64,000 bases of DNA from Verrucomicrobiaceae bacterium (GTDB taxonomy: Bacteria > Verrucomicrobiota > Verrucomicrobiia > Verrucomicrobiales > Verrucomicrobiaceae), in assembly GCA_024232965.1 (NCBI GenBank), contig JACKQF010000001.1, positions 620,001-684,000 of the forward strand, written 5' to 3'. Under the pieces are notes generated by a model that saw nothing but the letters and a program-made list of their open reading frames with translations, was not told the origin of the DNA and did not search any database. The translations under genes and the position numbers were made by a program. How positions within the stretch are numbered: the first letter of the stretch is position 1; the number at the start of each line of letters is the position of its first letter. This document shows positions 52,785 to 62,401 of the stretch, piece by piece.

Positions 52785-53219
52785 TTACGGCTTTGGATCG
52801 TGCTTGTGGGCCAAGATCTCGTCGTAGACGGCTTCGGTGACGATGTCAGAGTCTCCATGCTCCAGGATGATCAATCGGCGACCGCGTGATGGTTTCGGGG
52901 CGGCTAGCAGAACGCGCTGGGTGTCGTAGTAGACCTTTTGCGGGACGATGTAGAGCCATTCTTTTTTCTGGCGGGCTGACTGGTAGCTCAGCATTTCCAG
53001 AGCGCCTTGCTCCATCGTGTTGGATTCCACCAGATCTTGCAGGGCACGTGGATAGTAGCCGTTGTGCGTTTCAGCATAGGCCGCGCAGGCCATGGAAAGG
53101 CTGCCACCTTTGCGACGGTTCGCGTTGATTTCGGCACTCTCAAGTAGACTCAGCCAGATATACCCGACCAGCCCAAAAAATAGCCCGATGATGCCGAAGA
53201 AGATCAGGCGTTGTTTCAT
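52785..53219 (-). CDS. Small membrane-anchored protein, unknown family
   Basis: A 144-residue protein with one N-terminal helix (about 4-27, LIFFGIIGLFFGLVGYIWLSLL) and a soluble domain beginning with GGSLSMACAAYAETHNGYYP, which resembles type IV pilin-like/general secretion minor-subunit regions (a tyrosine-containing helix and NGYYP turn). ATG 53219 lies 1 base after the stop of the dehydratase gene, so they are translated from one message. No catalytic motif. Pseudopilin-like identity is a weak inference, as the prepilin cleavage motif is absent. Confidence 0.75.
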   Translation of the reverse strand: MKQRLIFFGIIGLFFGLVGYIWLSLLESAEINANRRKGGSLSMACAAYAETHNGYYPRALQDLVESNTMEQGALEMLSYQSARQKKEWLYIVPQKVYYDTQRVLLAAPKPSRGRRLIILEHGDSDIVTEAVYDEILAHKHDPKP

Positions 53220-53220
53220 A

Positions 53221-54882
53221 CTAGAGAGAGACACCTCGCTTCCAGGGCAGGAAATCATCCTGCCCAAGGGCGACTGCTTTTGGAATATACGTCCCGCTGG
53301 CCGTTTTGAGCGCAAGCTCGAAGAGTTCCTCGCCCATTTCCGCCACGGATTTTTCGCCACGGATGATGGGGCCCGCGTCAAAATCGATGATGTCTGCCAT
53401 GCGAGTCGCCAATTCGGTGTTGGTGGCGACCTTTAAGGTGGGACACACGGGGTTTCCGGTCGGTGTGCCGAGCCCGGTCGAAAAGACCATCAAATTGCAG
53501 CCTCCTCCCGCCAGCGCTGTCGTGGATTCCACATCGTTGCCAGGGGTGCAGTAAAGTGTCAGCCCGCCGTGCTTGCGAATGGGCTCGCCATAATCCAGGA
53601 CATCGACGATGGCGGCGTCGCCACCCTTGCGTGCGGCTCCAGCGGATTTGATCGCGTCGGTGATGAGGCCGTCGCGGATGTTGCCGGGGGATGGATTGGC
53701 GTCAAACCCAGATCCACAAGCCGTGGCCGCGTCTTCATAGGCGCGCATGAGTTCGACGAAGCGTTGGGCCAACTCGTCGGTGACGCAGCGGTCGCAGAGG
53801 CTCTGTTCGACACCGCAGAGCTCTGGGAACTCCGAAAGCACCGGGGCTCCACCAAGGGCGGCCAGGAGATCGGCGGCGTGGCCGATGGCGGGGTTCGCGG
53901 AGATGCCGGAGAACCCATCCGAGCCTCCGCATTCGACGCCCATGATTAGGTCACTGATTGGGCAAGGTTCACGGGTTTGTTCGTTTGCTGCCGCCATGCC
54001 TTTGAAGGTGGTCTTGATGGCATCTTGCAGCATTTGCCTTTCCGACTTGGACTTTTGCTGTTCAAAGATGTGCAGCGGCTTCTTGAGGTCGCGCCCCCAA
54101 GCGGCGAGTTCTTCCTCCAGCAGACTCACCTGAGCGTGTTGGCAGCCAAGGCTCAGCACGGTGGCACCGGCGACGTTGGGGTGGTGAATGTAACCTGCGA
54201 GCAATCGGCAAAGCGCCTGTGCATCCTGGCGCGTGCCCCCGCAGCCGAGGCCATGCTCCAGGAATTTGACACCATCGAGGTTCGAAAACAAAACACCCGA
54301 CTCAGCAGCAGCGGCTTCCAGCGTTAAGGCCTCGATCGCTTCTGCCGAGGCACCACTGCGGTGGAGTTGTGCCAGTTTGGCGGCGAAACCTTCGTAAGCG
54401 GAGCCGCGCGCATAGCCGAGCGATCGCGTCAGCGCCTCGCGCATGAAGGCGAGGTTGCGGTTCTCGCAAAAAACCAGTGGGATCACGATCCAATGATTGG
54501 CCGTGCCAGAGCCGCCTCCTTCACGTCGAAAGCCTTGAAATGTGCGTCCTTGCCAGGCGGAAACATCAGGCTTCACCCAGTCGTAGCTGGCCTGCTTGCC
54601 TGCAAAGGCGGCTGATTCGTGAACGACGTTGCCCGTGTGAAGGAGACCGCCCGCAGGAACGGCAGCGGTGGTGCGGCCGACCAAGACTCCATACATCGTG
54701 ATGCGATCCCCCTGAGCAAAGTCTCGTGCGGCGAATTTTTGTTTGGCTGGGATCGCTTCTTTCAGCGTCCAGTGCTTGTCATCGTGGTCAACCGTCGCGC
54801 CAGCGGCGAGTGAGCGCAGGGCGACAATGGCATCGTCCGCTGGATGAATCTGCAGGACGGAGCGAGGGGCAAGGGAGCTCAT
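53221..54882 (-). CDS. UxaA-family altronate/galactarate dehydratase
   Basis: A 553-residue sugar-acid dehydratase that removes water from an aldonate or aldarate such as altronate to give a 2-keto-3-deoxy acid. It has an N-terminal SAF domain (about 5-100) fused to the UxaA catalytic domain, with the family motifs NVVHE, LEHGLGCGGTRQDA, MGVECGGSDGFSGISANPA and GLGTPTGNPVCPTLKVATNT. ATG 54882 starts the SAF domain. It follows nadA by 25 bases on the same strand. Substrate (altronate, galactarate or related) is unresolved, as no uronate pathway genes are adjacent. Confidence 0.92.
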   Translation of the reverse strand: MSSLAPRSVLQIHPADDAIVALRSLAAGATVDHDDKHWTLKEAIPAKQKFAARDFAQGDRITMYGVLVGRTTAAVPAGGLLHTGNVVHESAAFAGKQASYDWVKPDVSAWQGRTFQGFRREGGGSGTANHWIVIPLVFCENRNLAFMREALTRSLGYARGSAYEGFAAKLAQLHRSGASAEAIEALTLEAAAAESGVLFSNLDGVKFLEHGLGCGGTRQDAQALCRLLAGYIHHPNVAGATVLSLGCQHAQVSLLEEELAAWGRDLKKPLHIFEQQKSKSERQMLQDAIKTTFKGMAAANEQTREPCPISDLIMGVECGGSDGFSGISANPAIGHAADLLAALGGAPVLSEFPELCGVEQSLCDRCVTDELAQRFVELMRAYEDAATACGSGFDANPSPGNIRDGLITDAIKSAGAARKGGDAAIVDVLDYGEPIRKHGGLTLYCTPGNDVESTTALAGGGCNLMVFSTGLGTPTGNPVCPTLKVATNTELATRMADIIDFDAGPIIRGEKSVAEMGEELFELALKTASGTYIPKAVALGQDDFLPWKRGVSL

Positions 54883-54907
54883 GGTGGGAGAGTGGGCGGG
54901 CAGGCGA

Positions 54908-55849
54908 CTAACGGCTGAGTTCCAACATGCGCAGCAGCGGCTTTTCGGCGCGCTTGCGGATGTCTTCATCCATATTCACCTGGGGGGAAAGATCGCGCAG
55001 GGCATCGTGCAACTTCTCCAGGGTGTTCATCTTCATGTAACGGCAGTCAGCGCAGGCGCAGTGTCCAGTTGGGCCAGGAATGAAGCGCTTCCCAGGGACT
55101 TCGCGTTCCAGTCGGTGCAGCATTCCACTTTCGGTCACGATGATGAAGGTCTCTGCGGGATCATTGCGGCAGAAGCCCACCATTTTTTCAGTGGAGCACA
55201 CTTCGTCAGCGAGCATCCGCACTGCATAGGTGCACTCGGGGTGGGCGACGACTTTGGCGTCTCCGTGCTTGGTTTTGATGGCCTGGATGCTGTCGCGGGT
55301 GAACTCGACATGCACGTAGCACGCACCCTTCCACAGGTCCATTTTGCGGCCCGTTTGCTCCATCACCCAAGAGCCGAGGTTTTGATCGGGAACGAAAAGG
55401 ATCGGGCGGTCCTGGGGCGCAGCTTCGACGATTTTGACTGCATTTCCGCTAGTGCAGATGCAGTCGCTCAGGGCCTTCACATGCGCGCTGCAGTTGATGT
55501 AGGCGATCACGTAGTAGTTCTTGCTGGCGTTCGCCTTGAGGAAGGCCTCAAGCTGCGGGCCGGGGCAGCTCTGCTCCAGGGAGCATCCTGCGTCGAGATC
55601 TGGCAAAACGACGATCTTGCCGGGATTCACGATCTTGGCGGTCTCAGCCATGAAATGCACGCCGCAAAAGGCGATGACATCAGCGGGTGTCTCCTTTGCC
55701 TTGTAAGCGAGCCCCAGGGAATCACCAACGAAGTCCGCCAACTCCTGGATTTCCTTGGATTGATAATTATGGGCGAGGATGACAGCGTTGCGCTGCTTTT
55801 TGAGTTTGAGAATCTCTGCCTGAAGGGTGGGTGTGGCCATGGCTACCAT
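54908..55849 (-). CDS. nadA: Quinolinate synthase
   Basis: About 313 residues. It condenses iminoaspartate with dihydroxyacetone phosphate to quinolinate for NAD synthesis, using a 4Fe-4S cluster. Ligand candidates are the Cys of FCGVHFMAETAKI, of KGACYVHVEF and of CADCRYMKMN. AHNYQSKEIQELADFVGDS is the N-terminal signature. Start is ATG 55849 or 55840, three residues apart; neither has a strong ribosome binding site. nadB and nadC are not nearby. It is divergent from the PVC dehydrogenase gene and leads the transcript with the UxaA-type dehydratase. Confidence 0.95.
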   Translation of the reverse strand: MVAMATPTLQAEILKLKKQRNAVILAHNYQSKEIQELADFVGDSLGLAYKAKETPADVIAFCGVHFMAETAKIVNPGKIVVLPDLDAGCSLEQSCPGPQLEAFLKANASKNYYVIAYINCSAHVKALSDCICTSGNAVKIVEAAPQDRPILFVPDQNLGSWVMEQTGRKMDLWKGACYVHVEFTRDSIQAIKTKHGDAKVVAHPECTYAVRMLADEVCSTEKMVGFCRNDPAETFIIVTESGMLHRLEREVPGKRFIPGPTGHCACADCRYMKMNTLEKLHDALRDLSPQVNMDEDIRKRAEKPLLRMLELSR

Positions 55850-55992
55850 ACGGTGGTTTCTACGCCAGCCGTCCTGGGTACTCAAGCACTTGCTTCGGCA
55901 GCGCTTTCTCTGGTGCAAAAAACTGCAGGGAATCGTAACAAACGTCAGCTTTGTCCGTTCTCACTGCCCCCCAAAACCTGAAAATCCACCTG

Positions 55993-58900
55993 ATGAAACG
56001 ACTCGTCCTGCTGCCCCTGCTCGCCTTTGTTTGGTCTCCCATGGCCGCCTCCTCAGAAGAGGTCAGCCCGGTGCAGCTGCACCTTTGGTCCGGCGATCTG
56101 AATGTGCCGGATCCTGTGGCCTGCACCGTAGACCCGCAGGGTCGCGTCTATGTCTCTGCCACCACGCGCCGCAAGGCGGCAGACCTCGACATCCGCGAGC
56201 ACCAGATGTGGATCGCGGATGACGTCAGCCACGATAGCGTGGAGGCCAAACGGGAGTTCTATCACCGCGAGCTTGCCCCTGGCAAGCTGCGCGTGCCACG
56301 CGGGGGACTCAAAGATCACAACAAAGACGGTTCCATCGATTGGAAAGACCTGACCGTTCACACCGAGCGCATCTATCAGCTCCGCGATACCGACGGTGAC
56401 GGGAAGGCAGACAAAATGACCGTTTTTGCCGAGGGCTTCAATACCGAGGTTACCGGCATCGCTGCTGGGATTCTGTATCACGACGGCTGGGTCTATGCGA
56501 CGATCGCGCCTGATCTCTGGCGGCTGAAGGATACAGATGACGACGGTGTCGCTGATATCCGCGAGGTTGTTGCACACGGTTTTGGCATCCACATCGCCTA
56601 TGCCGGGCACGATATGCATGGTCCACGGCTCGGACCGGACGGTCGGATTTACTGGAGCATCGGGGATAAGGGCGTGAACGTCACATCCAAGGAGGGGAAA
56701 AACTTCTATTATCCACACGAGGGTTGTGTCATGCGGGTAGAGCCGGATGGCACAGGCTTTGAGGTCTTTGCGCACGGTCTGCGCAACGTTCAAGAGGTCG
56801 CCTTCGATGACTGGGGCAATGTCTTCGGTGTGGACAACGACGCAGACATGCCCGGCGAACGCGAGCGCTTCGTTTACATCACTGAGCGCAGTGACTCTGG
56901 CTGGCGCTGCGGGCATCAGTATCAAAAAATGGCCAGCCGCTGGATGCTCGATGACATCTGGCGTGCGAAGACTAGCATGGGCAGTGGAAAGAAGGACAAG
57001 GCCTCGAAGGATGCCCCGCTCGTCGGCGGACTGAAGGCCAGCACGCCTCTTTTCATCACACCACCGATGGCGAACTACTCCAACGGTCCCGCCGGTTTTG
57101 CTCACGAGCCCGGCACGGCGTTGGGGGCCTCTCTGCGTGGATACTACATTCTGAATCAATTCCCCAGCGGTGTCATGGATGCCTTTCAGATCGTGCCGGA
57201 GGGAGCCTCGTTTCAGATGAAGAACCTGCGCACGCTGAACAATGGCGTCATGGGCATCGGCATGAGCTGGGGACCTGATGGCTCACTGTACATGGCGGAC
57301 TGGGTCGGTGGTTATCCTCTCGATGAAAAAGGTGCCATCTGGCGCGTCGATGAACCTTCGGGCCGCGATAGCACCGAGCGCAAAGAGACGCTGGCTCTGC
57401 TCTCTGCTGGTTGTGCTGACAGCGACTTGCCTGCTCTCGAAAACTTGCTTGGTCACGCGGATCAGCGGGTGCGTGTAGCGGCTGAATTGGAACTGGCCAA
57501 GCGCAAAGCCTGGCCCGCACTCGCCGCCGTTGCTGCCGATGACAAGCGTCCGCTACTGGCGCGTGTGCATGCCATTTGGGGCTACGGCATCGGACTGCGA
57601 CGCGAAAAAATTGCCGCCAAGCCGATGCTGGACTTGCTGGCGGACGCGGAGCCTGAGGTGCTAGCGCAATGCAGCAAGGTGCTCGGCGAAGCCAAGCTGC
57701 CGGAGGATGAGCGCGCTCTGCTCATCCCGCTGCTGGCGAATTCAGAGGTCCGCGTTCGTTTTCAATCCGCAATTGCCTTGGGCAAACTCGGTTGCACTCA
57801 GGCCACGAAGCCGCTTCTCGCTGCTGCCGCAAAAGAGGGCGGCGATGCCTTCATGCGGCATGCCATTGTTACCGGATTGGCGGGATGCGCGACTGCTGAC
57901 CTCGCGGCGCAGACCGAGTCAAAGGATCGTTTGCAAAGGCTCTGCGCAGCACTTGCTTTGGCTCGGCAAAAGTCCTCAGCTATTGCCGATTTTCTTGCCG
58001 ATGCTGATCCTCTGATCGTTGATGAGGTTGCTCGCGCCATCCACGACGATGCGGGGATTCCGGATTTGCTGCCAAAGCTGGCTTCGCAAATTGATGGGCC
58101 TACGCATGGAGGCACCGCTACCGTGCGTCGGGTCATCAACGCTGCGCTGCGGGTCGGAACGCCGGAACTCGCGGGTAGGGTGGCGCAGTTTGCAGTGGAT
58201 TCAGCGCATCCGCAGGCTCTGCGACTGGCAGCGTTTCAGACGTTGGCCGTGTGGACAGATCCGCCTCGGCTCGATCTGCTTGATGGCATGTCGCACCCTT
58301 GGGCGACCCGCGATTCAGCACAGATCACCGCAGCCCTGCAACCGTATGCGGCGGCGTTGCTTGGCGTCACGGAAAAAGAAGATCGCGAGTCCGGCATCGC
58401 CGTGCTCTTGGCCCACCGCCTTGCGGCACCTGCAAGGGATCTGCAATCGATCATCAGCGACACAGCGACGGACGAACTTACTCGCGCAGCTGCGCTCCAG
58501 CTTTTCGCATCGCAAAACGCTGCTGCCCCCGAGTTCGCAGCGGTGCTGGAAGTTGCCTTGGCAAAAGAGTCGCCTTCCGCGCTTCGCATGGCGGGGCTTG
58601 AGGTAGCCTTTGCTCACGCCCCAAAGCGCGCTCATCAGCAGGCGCAGACTCTGTTAAAAAAGGGCAGTTTGAAGGAGCGCCAGCACGCGCTGAAGATCAT
58701 GAGCAAGCAAAGCACCGCAGACGATCTGATTCTGGCCGCCTTTGATGCCATGCAGGCTGGCAAGATCGATCCTGGTCTGCGGCTCGACGTTCAGGATGCG
58801 GCCGCAGCAAGGGCAGAGGCGTCCCAAGCTCTGGCTGCAAAACTGGCAGCGTATGCGGCCTCAGGTGCTTCTTTGATTGATGATCTCGCGGCGGGTGGTG

Positions 58901-59346
58901 ATGCCGATATCGGTAAGGCCATCGTGAGCGAACATCTAGGCGCGAACTGCATCGCCTGCCACACCGTGGAGAGTGCGGAGGGCAGTGCCGTCGGACCACC
59001 GCTCTGGACCATCGGTGCGCAGAAGGACATTCGTTATTTGCTGGAGTCACTGCTGACTCCCGGCGCGGTGGTTGCTCCCGGGTTCGGTATGGTCTCCGTC
59101 ACGACCAAGGCTGGTGCATCGGTCGCCGGTGTGGTCGATCACGAGACTGCCGACGTCCTAGCCGTTCGTGCTGCCGACGGCAAGGTCACGGAAATCAACA
59201 AGACCGATATCACCGCGCAAACCCCACCAATCTCCGTCATGCCGCCAATGCTGGGCATCCTGACCAAACACGAGATCCGCGACGTCGCCGCCTACCTCTC
59301 CACGCGGAAGAAGGCACCGAAAGGTGTCTCGGCGAACGAGCATTGA
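55993..59346 (+). CDS. PVC-type dehydrogenase/HEAT/cytochrome c protein
   Basis: A 1,117-residue secreted protein. The signal peptide is residues 1-19. The beta-propeller dehydrogenase domain fills about 25-450 (VPDPVACTVDPQGRVYVSAT, GPRLGPDGRIYWSIGDKG, MSWGPDGSLYMADWVGGYP). HEAT-like helices cover about 480-960, and a C-terminal cytochrome c domain has CIACH (Cys 986, Cys 989, His 990) with the family tail GSAVGPPLWTIG. ATG 55993 begins the signal peptide. It shares the propeller-HEAT-cytochrome order with the giant fusion at 16034-21454 but lacks the ceramidase-like and LamG parts. Substrate unknown. Confidence 0.9.
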   Translation: MKRLVLLPLLAFVWSPMAASSEEVSPVQLHLWSGDLNVPDPVACTVDPQGRVYVSATTRRKAADLDIREHQMWIADDVSHDSVEAKREFYHRELAPGKLRVPRGGLKDHNKDGSIDWKDLTVHTERIYQLRDTDGDGKADKMTVFAEGFNTEVTGIAAGILYHDGWVYATIAPDLWRLKDTDDDGVADIREVVAHGFGIHIAYAGHDMHGPRLGPDGRIYWSIGDKGVNVTSKEGKNFYYPHEGCVMRVEPDGTGFEVFAHGLRNVQEVAFDDWGNVFGVDNDADMPGERERFVYITERSDSGWRCGHQYQKMASRWMLDDIWRAKTSMGSGKKDKASKDAPLVGGLKASTPLFITPPMANYSNGPAGFAHEPGTALGASLRGYYILNQFPSGVMDAFQIVPEGASFQMKNLRTLNNGVMGIGMSWGPDGSLYMADWVGGYPLDEKGAIWRVDEPSGRDSTERKETLALLSAGCADSDLPALENLLGHADQRVRVAAELELAKRKAWPALAAVAADDKRPLLARVHAIWGYGIGLRREKIAAKPMLDLLADAEPEVLAQCSKVLGEAKLPEDERALLIPLLANSEVRVRFQSAIALGKLGCTQATKPLLAAAAKEGGDAFMRHAIVTGLAGCATADLAAQTESKDRLQRLCAALALARQKSSAIADFLADADPLIVDEVARAIHDDAGIPDLLPKLASQIDGPTHGGTATVRRVINAALRVGTPELAGRVAQFAVDSAHPQALRLAAFQTLAVWTDPPRLDLLDGMSHPWATRDSAQITAALQPYAAALLGVTEKEDRESGIAVLLAHRLAAPARDLQSIISDTATDELTRAAALQLFASQNAAAPEFAAVLEVALAKESPSALRMAGLEVAFAHAPKRAHQQAQTLLKKGSLKERQHALKIMSKQSTADDLILAAFDAMQAGKIDPGLRLDVQDAAAARAEASQALAAKLAAYAASGASLIDDLAAGGDADIGKAIVSEHLGANCIACHTVESAEGSAVGPPLWTIGAQKDIRYLLESLLTPGAVVAPGFGMVSVTTKAGASVAGVVDHETADVLAVRAADGKVTEINKTDITAQTPPISVMPPMLGILTKHEIRDVAAYLSTRKKAPKGVSANEH

Positions 59347-59387
59347 TCAAATCCTCGCGCTGTTGCCCGTATCACTCTCATTGAATC

Positions 59388-60224
59388 ATGAAGCTCAAAT
59401 CCATTCTCCTGCTGAACATCGCACTGGTCTTGCTGACCGCTCCTGGCAACGCCCAAACTTCCGTAGTTCCCCCAAAGGGCGAGCCTACGAATGCCGCAGA
59501 GGCAGCAGCAAAGAAGGCTGCCGAGGATAAGGCCATTGATGAAAAATATCAGGCCATCGTGTCCAAGCTCCCACCGGATCAACAAGCCTGGGAGAAGGTC
59601 TTGCAGAGCCAATTGGGTAATTTTTATCTCCCCATCCACAAACGCGAAAAGGTCCAGGGTCGCTCCAATGCCTGGGATTTCGTGCAGGATGAACCCAAAC
59701 TGCCGCGTGTGCTGCTGATCGGCGATTCAGTCTCGCGTGGCTATACCCAAGCGACCCGCAAGGCTCTTGCAGGTAAGGCCAACGTGCATCGCGCGCCCGC
59801 CAACTGCGGCCCCACGGCCAGCGGAATCAAAAACATTGAGGTTTGGTTGGGCGATGGCCAATGGGATGTGATCCACTTCAACTTCGGCATTCATGATCGG
59901 AATACGCCCATCGCTGATTACACGCAGCGGCTAGAGACCCTGATCAAGCGCATGGAGAAGACGGGTGCAAAGCTCATTTGGACAACGACGACTCCCATCC
60001 CTGATACACCCGATGGCAAACAAACCGCTGCCTCCATCGTGGAGCGCAACGCCGCTGCTGCAGCCATTGCCAAGAAGCACGGCCTAGCCGTCGACGATCT
60101 CTTTGCCGCCATCACCCCGCATCTGGCCGAGATGCAGAACCCAAACGACGTGCATTTCAATTCCACAGGGTATGACTTCCTGGGTCAGCAAGTTGCGTCG
60201 TCCATTGAGGCGGCATTGAAGTGA
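59388..60224 (+). CDS. Secreted SGNH/GDSL hydrolase
   Basis: A 278-residue esterase-fold protein with a signal peptide (1-22). Block I is VLLIGDSVSRGY (catalytic Ser 114), followed by NCGPTASG and FNFGIHDRN as oxyanion blocks, and NPNDVHFN near the C terminus (His 256). Residues about 30-60 are an Ala/Lys/Glu helix. It probably deacetylates a polysaccharide or oligosaccharide, which fits the polysaccharide deacetylase gene 10 bases downstream on the same strand. It lies 41 bases after the PVC dehydrogenase gene. Confidence 0.9.
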   Translation: MKLKSILLLNIALVLLTAPGNAQTSVVPPKGEPTNAAEAAAKKAAEDKAIDEKYQAIVSKLPPDQQAWEKVLQSQLGNFYLPIHKREKVQGRSNAWDFVQDEPKLPRVLLIGDSVSRGYTQATRKALAGKANVHRAPANCGPTASGIKNIEVWLGDGQWDVIHFNFGIHDRNTPIADYTQRLETLIKRMEKTGAKLIWTTTTPIPDTPDGKQTAASIVERNAAAAAIAKKHGLAVDDLFAAITPHLAEMQNPNDVHFNSTGYDFLGQQVASSIEAALK

Positions 60225-60234
60225 GATCACTGCC

Positions 60235-60981
60235 ATGAAGACCTTGACCTGCCTTTCATTGCCCTGCTTAGCGGCGTTGCTTTTAGCCTTCGTCGCGTTG
60301 TCGGCGGAGGAGTCTGATTCCCAGCGTCTGGTGGTGTTGACGTTTGATGATTCGGTGGCCAGTCATGCCACCTTTGTAGCGCCCTTGCTCCAGAAGTATG
60401 GTTTTGGGGCCACGTTTTTCATCACGGAAGGCTTCGAGTTTGCGGTCGATAAGAAGCACTACATGACCTGGGAGCAGATCAAGGCCCTAAACGACGCTGG
60501 CTTTGAAATCGGCAACCACACCCGCAAGCATACCGCTGTCACCAAGCAGACCCCGGAGCAGATCCGTGCCGATGTCGAATACATCGAGCAGCAATGCGCC
60601 AAGCACGACATCCCACGGCCCACCAGTTTTTGTTACCCCGGTTACCAAACCAGCGAGACCGCCGTGAAGGTCTTGCGCGAGCGCGGCTACCGTTTCGCGA
60701 GGGCAGGGGGCGCTGCTGCTTATGATCCGACCCAAGACGCACCTCTCACCCTGCCGCAGGCCTTTGACAGCAAACCCGATTGCACCCTGGAGCAGTTTAA
60801 GGCCGCTGTCGCCGGAGCCCGCGAAGGCAAAGTTGCCGTAATGACCTTCCACGGCGTCCCCGACATCCAACACCCCTGGGTCAATACCGATCCCGAAAAG
60901 TTCGAAAGCTACCTCGCCTACCTCAAAGAAGCCGGCTGCAAGGTCATCGCCATGCGCGACCTTGCCAAATTGGTGGAGTGA
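60235..60981 (+). CDS. Secreted polysaccharide deacetylase (NodB-type)
   Basis: A 248-residue carbohydrate esterase 4-type protein with a signal peptide (1-24). The metal triad is visible: VLTFDDS (Asp 38-39) and GNHTRKH (His 95, His 99). YPGYQTSETA and VMTFHGVPD provide the remaining blocks. It removes N- or O-acetyl groups from an extracellular glycan. It pairs with the SGNH hydrolase upstream (10-base gap). A long inverted repeat follows its stop. Confidence 0.92.
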   Translation: MKTLTCLSLPCLAALLLAFVALSAEESDSQRLVVLTFDDSVASHATFVAPLLQKYGFGATFFITEGFEFAVDKKHYMTWEQIKALNDAGFEIGNHTRKHTAVTKQTPEQIRADVEYIEQQCAKHDIPRPTSFCYPGYQTSETAVKVLRERGYRFARAGGAAAYDPTQDAPLTLPQAFDSKPDCTLEQFKAAVAGAREGKVAVMTFHGVPDIQHPWVNTDPEKFESYLAYLKEAGCKVIAMRDLAKLVE

Positions 60982-60992
60982 TCTCCAGCCAC

Positions 60993-61068
60993 GTGAAGCA
61001 GACACCCCTGTCTGCCCCGGAGCGGGCATTGATGAGGTAATTGGAACAGACAGGAGTGTCTGTTTCAC
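60993..61068. repeat. Long inverted repeat between convergent genes
   Basis: Two 22-base arms (60993-61014 and 61047-61068) are complementary with two mismatches. Each arm contains the core AGACAxxxxTGTCT, itself a palindrome. The 32-base centre is unrelated. It lies between the stops of the convergent deacetylase and alpha/beta hydrolase genes, so it could terminate both transcripts, although no T run follows. The repeated core suggests a dispersed REP-like element. Confidence 0.75.
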
Positions 61069-61081
61069 TTCCGGGGCGGTG

Positions 61082-62401
61082 CTAGGGGGACTTTAGTCCG
61101 GCGGTGTTGATGGCGATGACGCGGTAGTGGTAGGTCTTGCCGACCTCGGCGCTGCTGTCGGTGTAGCTCATGACGGCGAGGGGTTGGACGGGGGTGTCGC
61201 TGTACTGGAGTCCCTGGAAGAGTGGGCGTCCAAAGGGGTTTTGGGGTTTTTCGGGGACTTTGCCGATGATGTTGCCGTCGCGCTCGATGAGGAATTGGGC
61301 GAGACCGCTTTCGAGGTCGGCATCGGCGTCCCAGGTCAATTCGTTGCCTTTGACCTGAAGGTTCCGAGGGGCAGGGGGAGGGGTTGTGTCCGGGATCTCG
61401 GTGTCTTTGACGTACTGCATCCAGGCTTTGGCGATGGCTTCATTGGGCAACCACCCGGCTTTTTCTTTGGCCTCCGAGAACTCTGCTGCAGGCGTGGCTA
61501 CAGTGCCGAGCAAGGGCGCTAGCCAGGCACCGTCTTGGGGCATCGACTTCAGCGGTCCTCCGCTCTTGGCTGGGAGGCGTGCTGTGAGGCAGGCGTCCAT
61601 CCAGGCGATGGTGAAGTAGCGCTGATTGCCGCATTCGTGCGCGGTGAAGGGATCCACGGAAACCCCGATCAAGCCGCCTTTGGCACGGACGGCGGTGAAG
61701 AAGGCCTCGTTGGCGGACCAGGCTCCGGCAAAGCGACCCTCTTTAACCGTGACGCCCTCCTTGGTGCCGAGGTTGCATAGGATTGGGACGTTCGCGACGG
61801 TATCCGCGATGGTGTAGGGTTTGATGGTGGGGCGGGCTGGATTGGCATCGAGAAGGGGAACGCCGGAGCGCAGAACTGCGGCAGCGACACGGTCGGGATG
61901 CAGTAGGGTCATGCCGCCAGCCCAATGACCACCACCGCTATGGCCCCAGAGCGCCCAGGGCACGGTGGACAGTTCCGGGTGCTTCGATCGGGCGCCCAAA
62001 TCGACCAGCGCCTTCTGGAAAGCGGCGTCGGAGCCATTGCGGGGATCGCACCACATCTGGCACTCGGCTTTATCGGGCTGCTCATACGAGGGGCCGAGTA
62101 AGGCGCAGTCGTGCTTTTTGGCCAAGGCCTGCCAGTGCAAATCAAAGGCGCCGGTGAGCCCCGATTTGCACGATCCTTCCCCGCAGCCATGCTGATGCAC
62201 GATCACGCCACGCAGTTCTTTAACACCCGGTGGAATCCAAACCGTGTAGTTGACGGGATAGATAAGTTCGCCGGGTTTTGTCGATGCCTCGTAACGGACT
62301 CGGAAGTACGGTGCCTCTGCCGGCGGAAACACGTCATACGGCGCTTGTTGGGCGGCCAGGGGACTGACTAGGGCGATGAGGAGAAAGGTGATGCTGCGCA
62401 T
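61082..62401 (-). CDS. Secreted alpha/beta hydrolase with C-terminal fibronectin type III-like domain
   Basis: A 439-residue protein. The signal peptide is residues 1-18. The alpha/beta hydrolase core has VIVHQHGCG (oxyanion strand) and the nucleophile elbow ALWGHSGGGHW (Ser 155). A Cys-rich loop (CQMWCDP) may form disulfides. The last 100 residues read PPPAPRNLQVKGNELTWDAD and GKTYHYRVIAINTAGLKSP, typical of a fibronectin type III fold. ATG 62401 begins the signal peptide. Esterase-like, perhaps acting on plant or algal polymers; this is not proven. Confidence 0.87.
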   Translation of the reverse strand: MRSITFLLIALVSPLAAQQAPYDVFPPAEAPYFRVRYEASTKPGELIYPVNYTVWIPPGVKELRGVIVHQHGCGEGSCKSGLTGAFDLHWQALAKKHDCALLGPSYEQPDKAECQMWCDPRNGSDAAFQKALVDLGARSKHPELSTVPWALWGHSGGGHWAGGMTLLHPDRVAAAVLRSGVPLLDANPARPTIKPYTIADTVANVPILCNLGTKEGVTVKEGRFAGAWSANEAFFTAVRAKGGLIGVSVDPFTAHECGNQRYFTIAWMDACLTARLPAKSGGPLKSMPQDGAWLAPLLGTVATPAAEFSEAKEKAGWLPNEAIAKAWMQYVKDTEIPDTTPPPAPRNLQVKGNELTWDADADLESGLAQFLIERDGNIIGKVPEKPQNPFGRPLFQGLQYSDTPVQPLAVMSYTDSSAEVGKTYHYRVIAINTAGLKSP

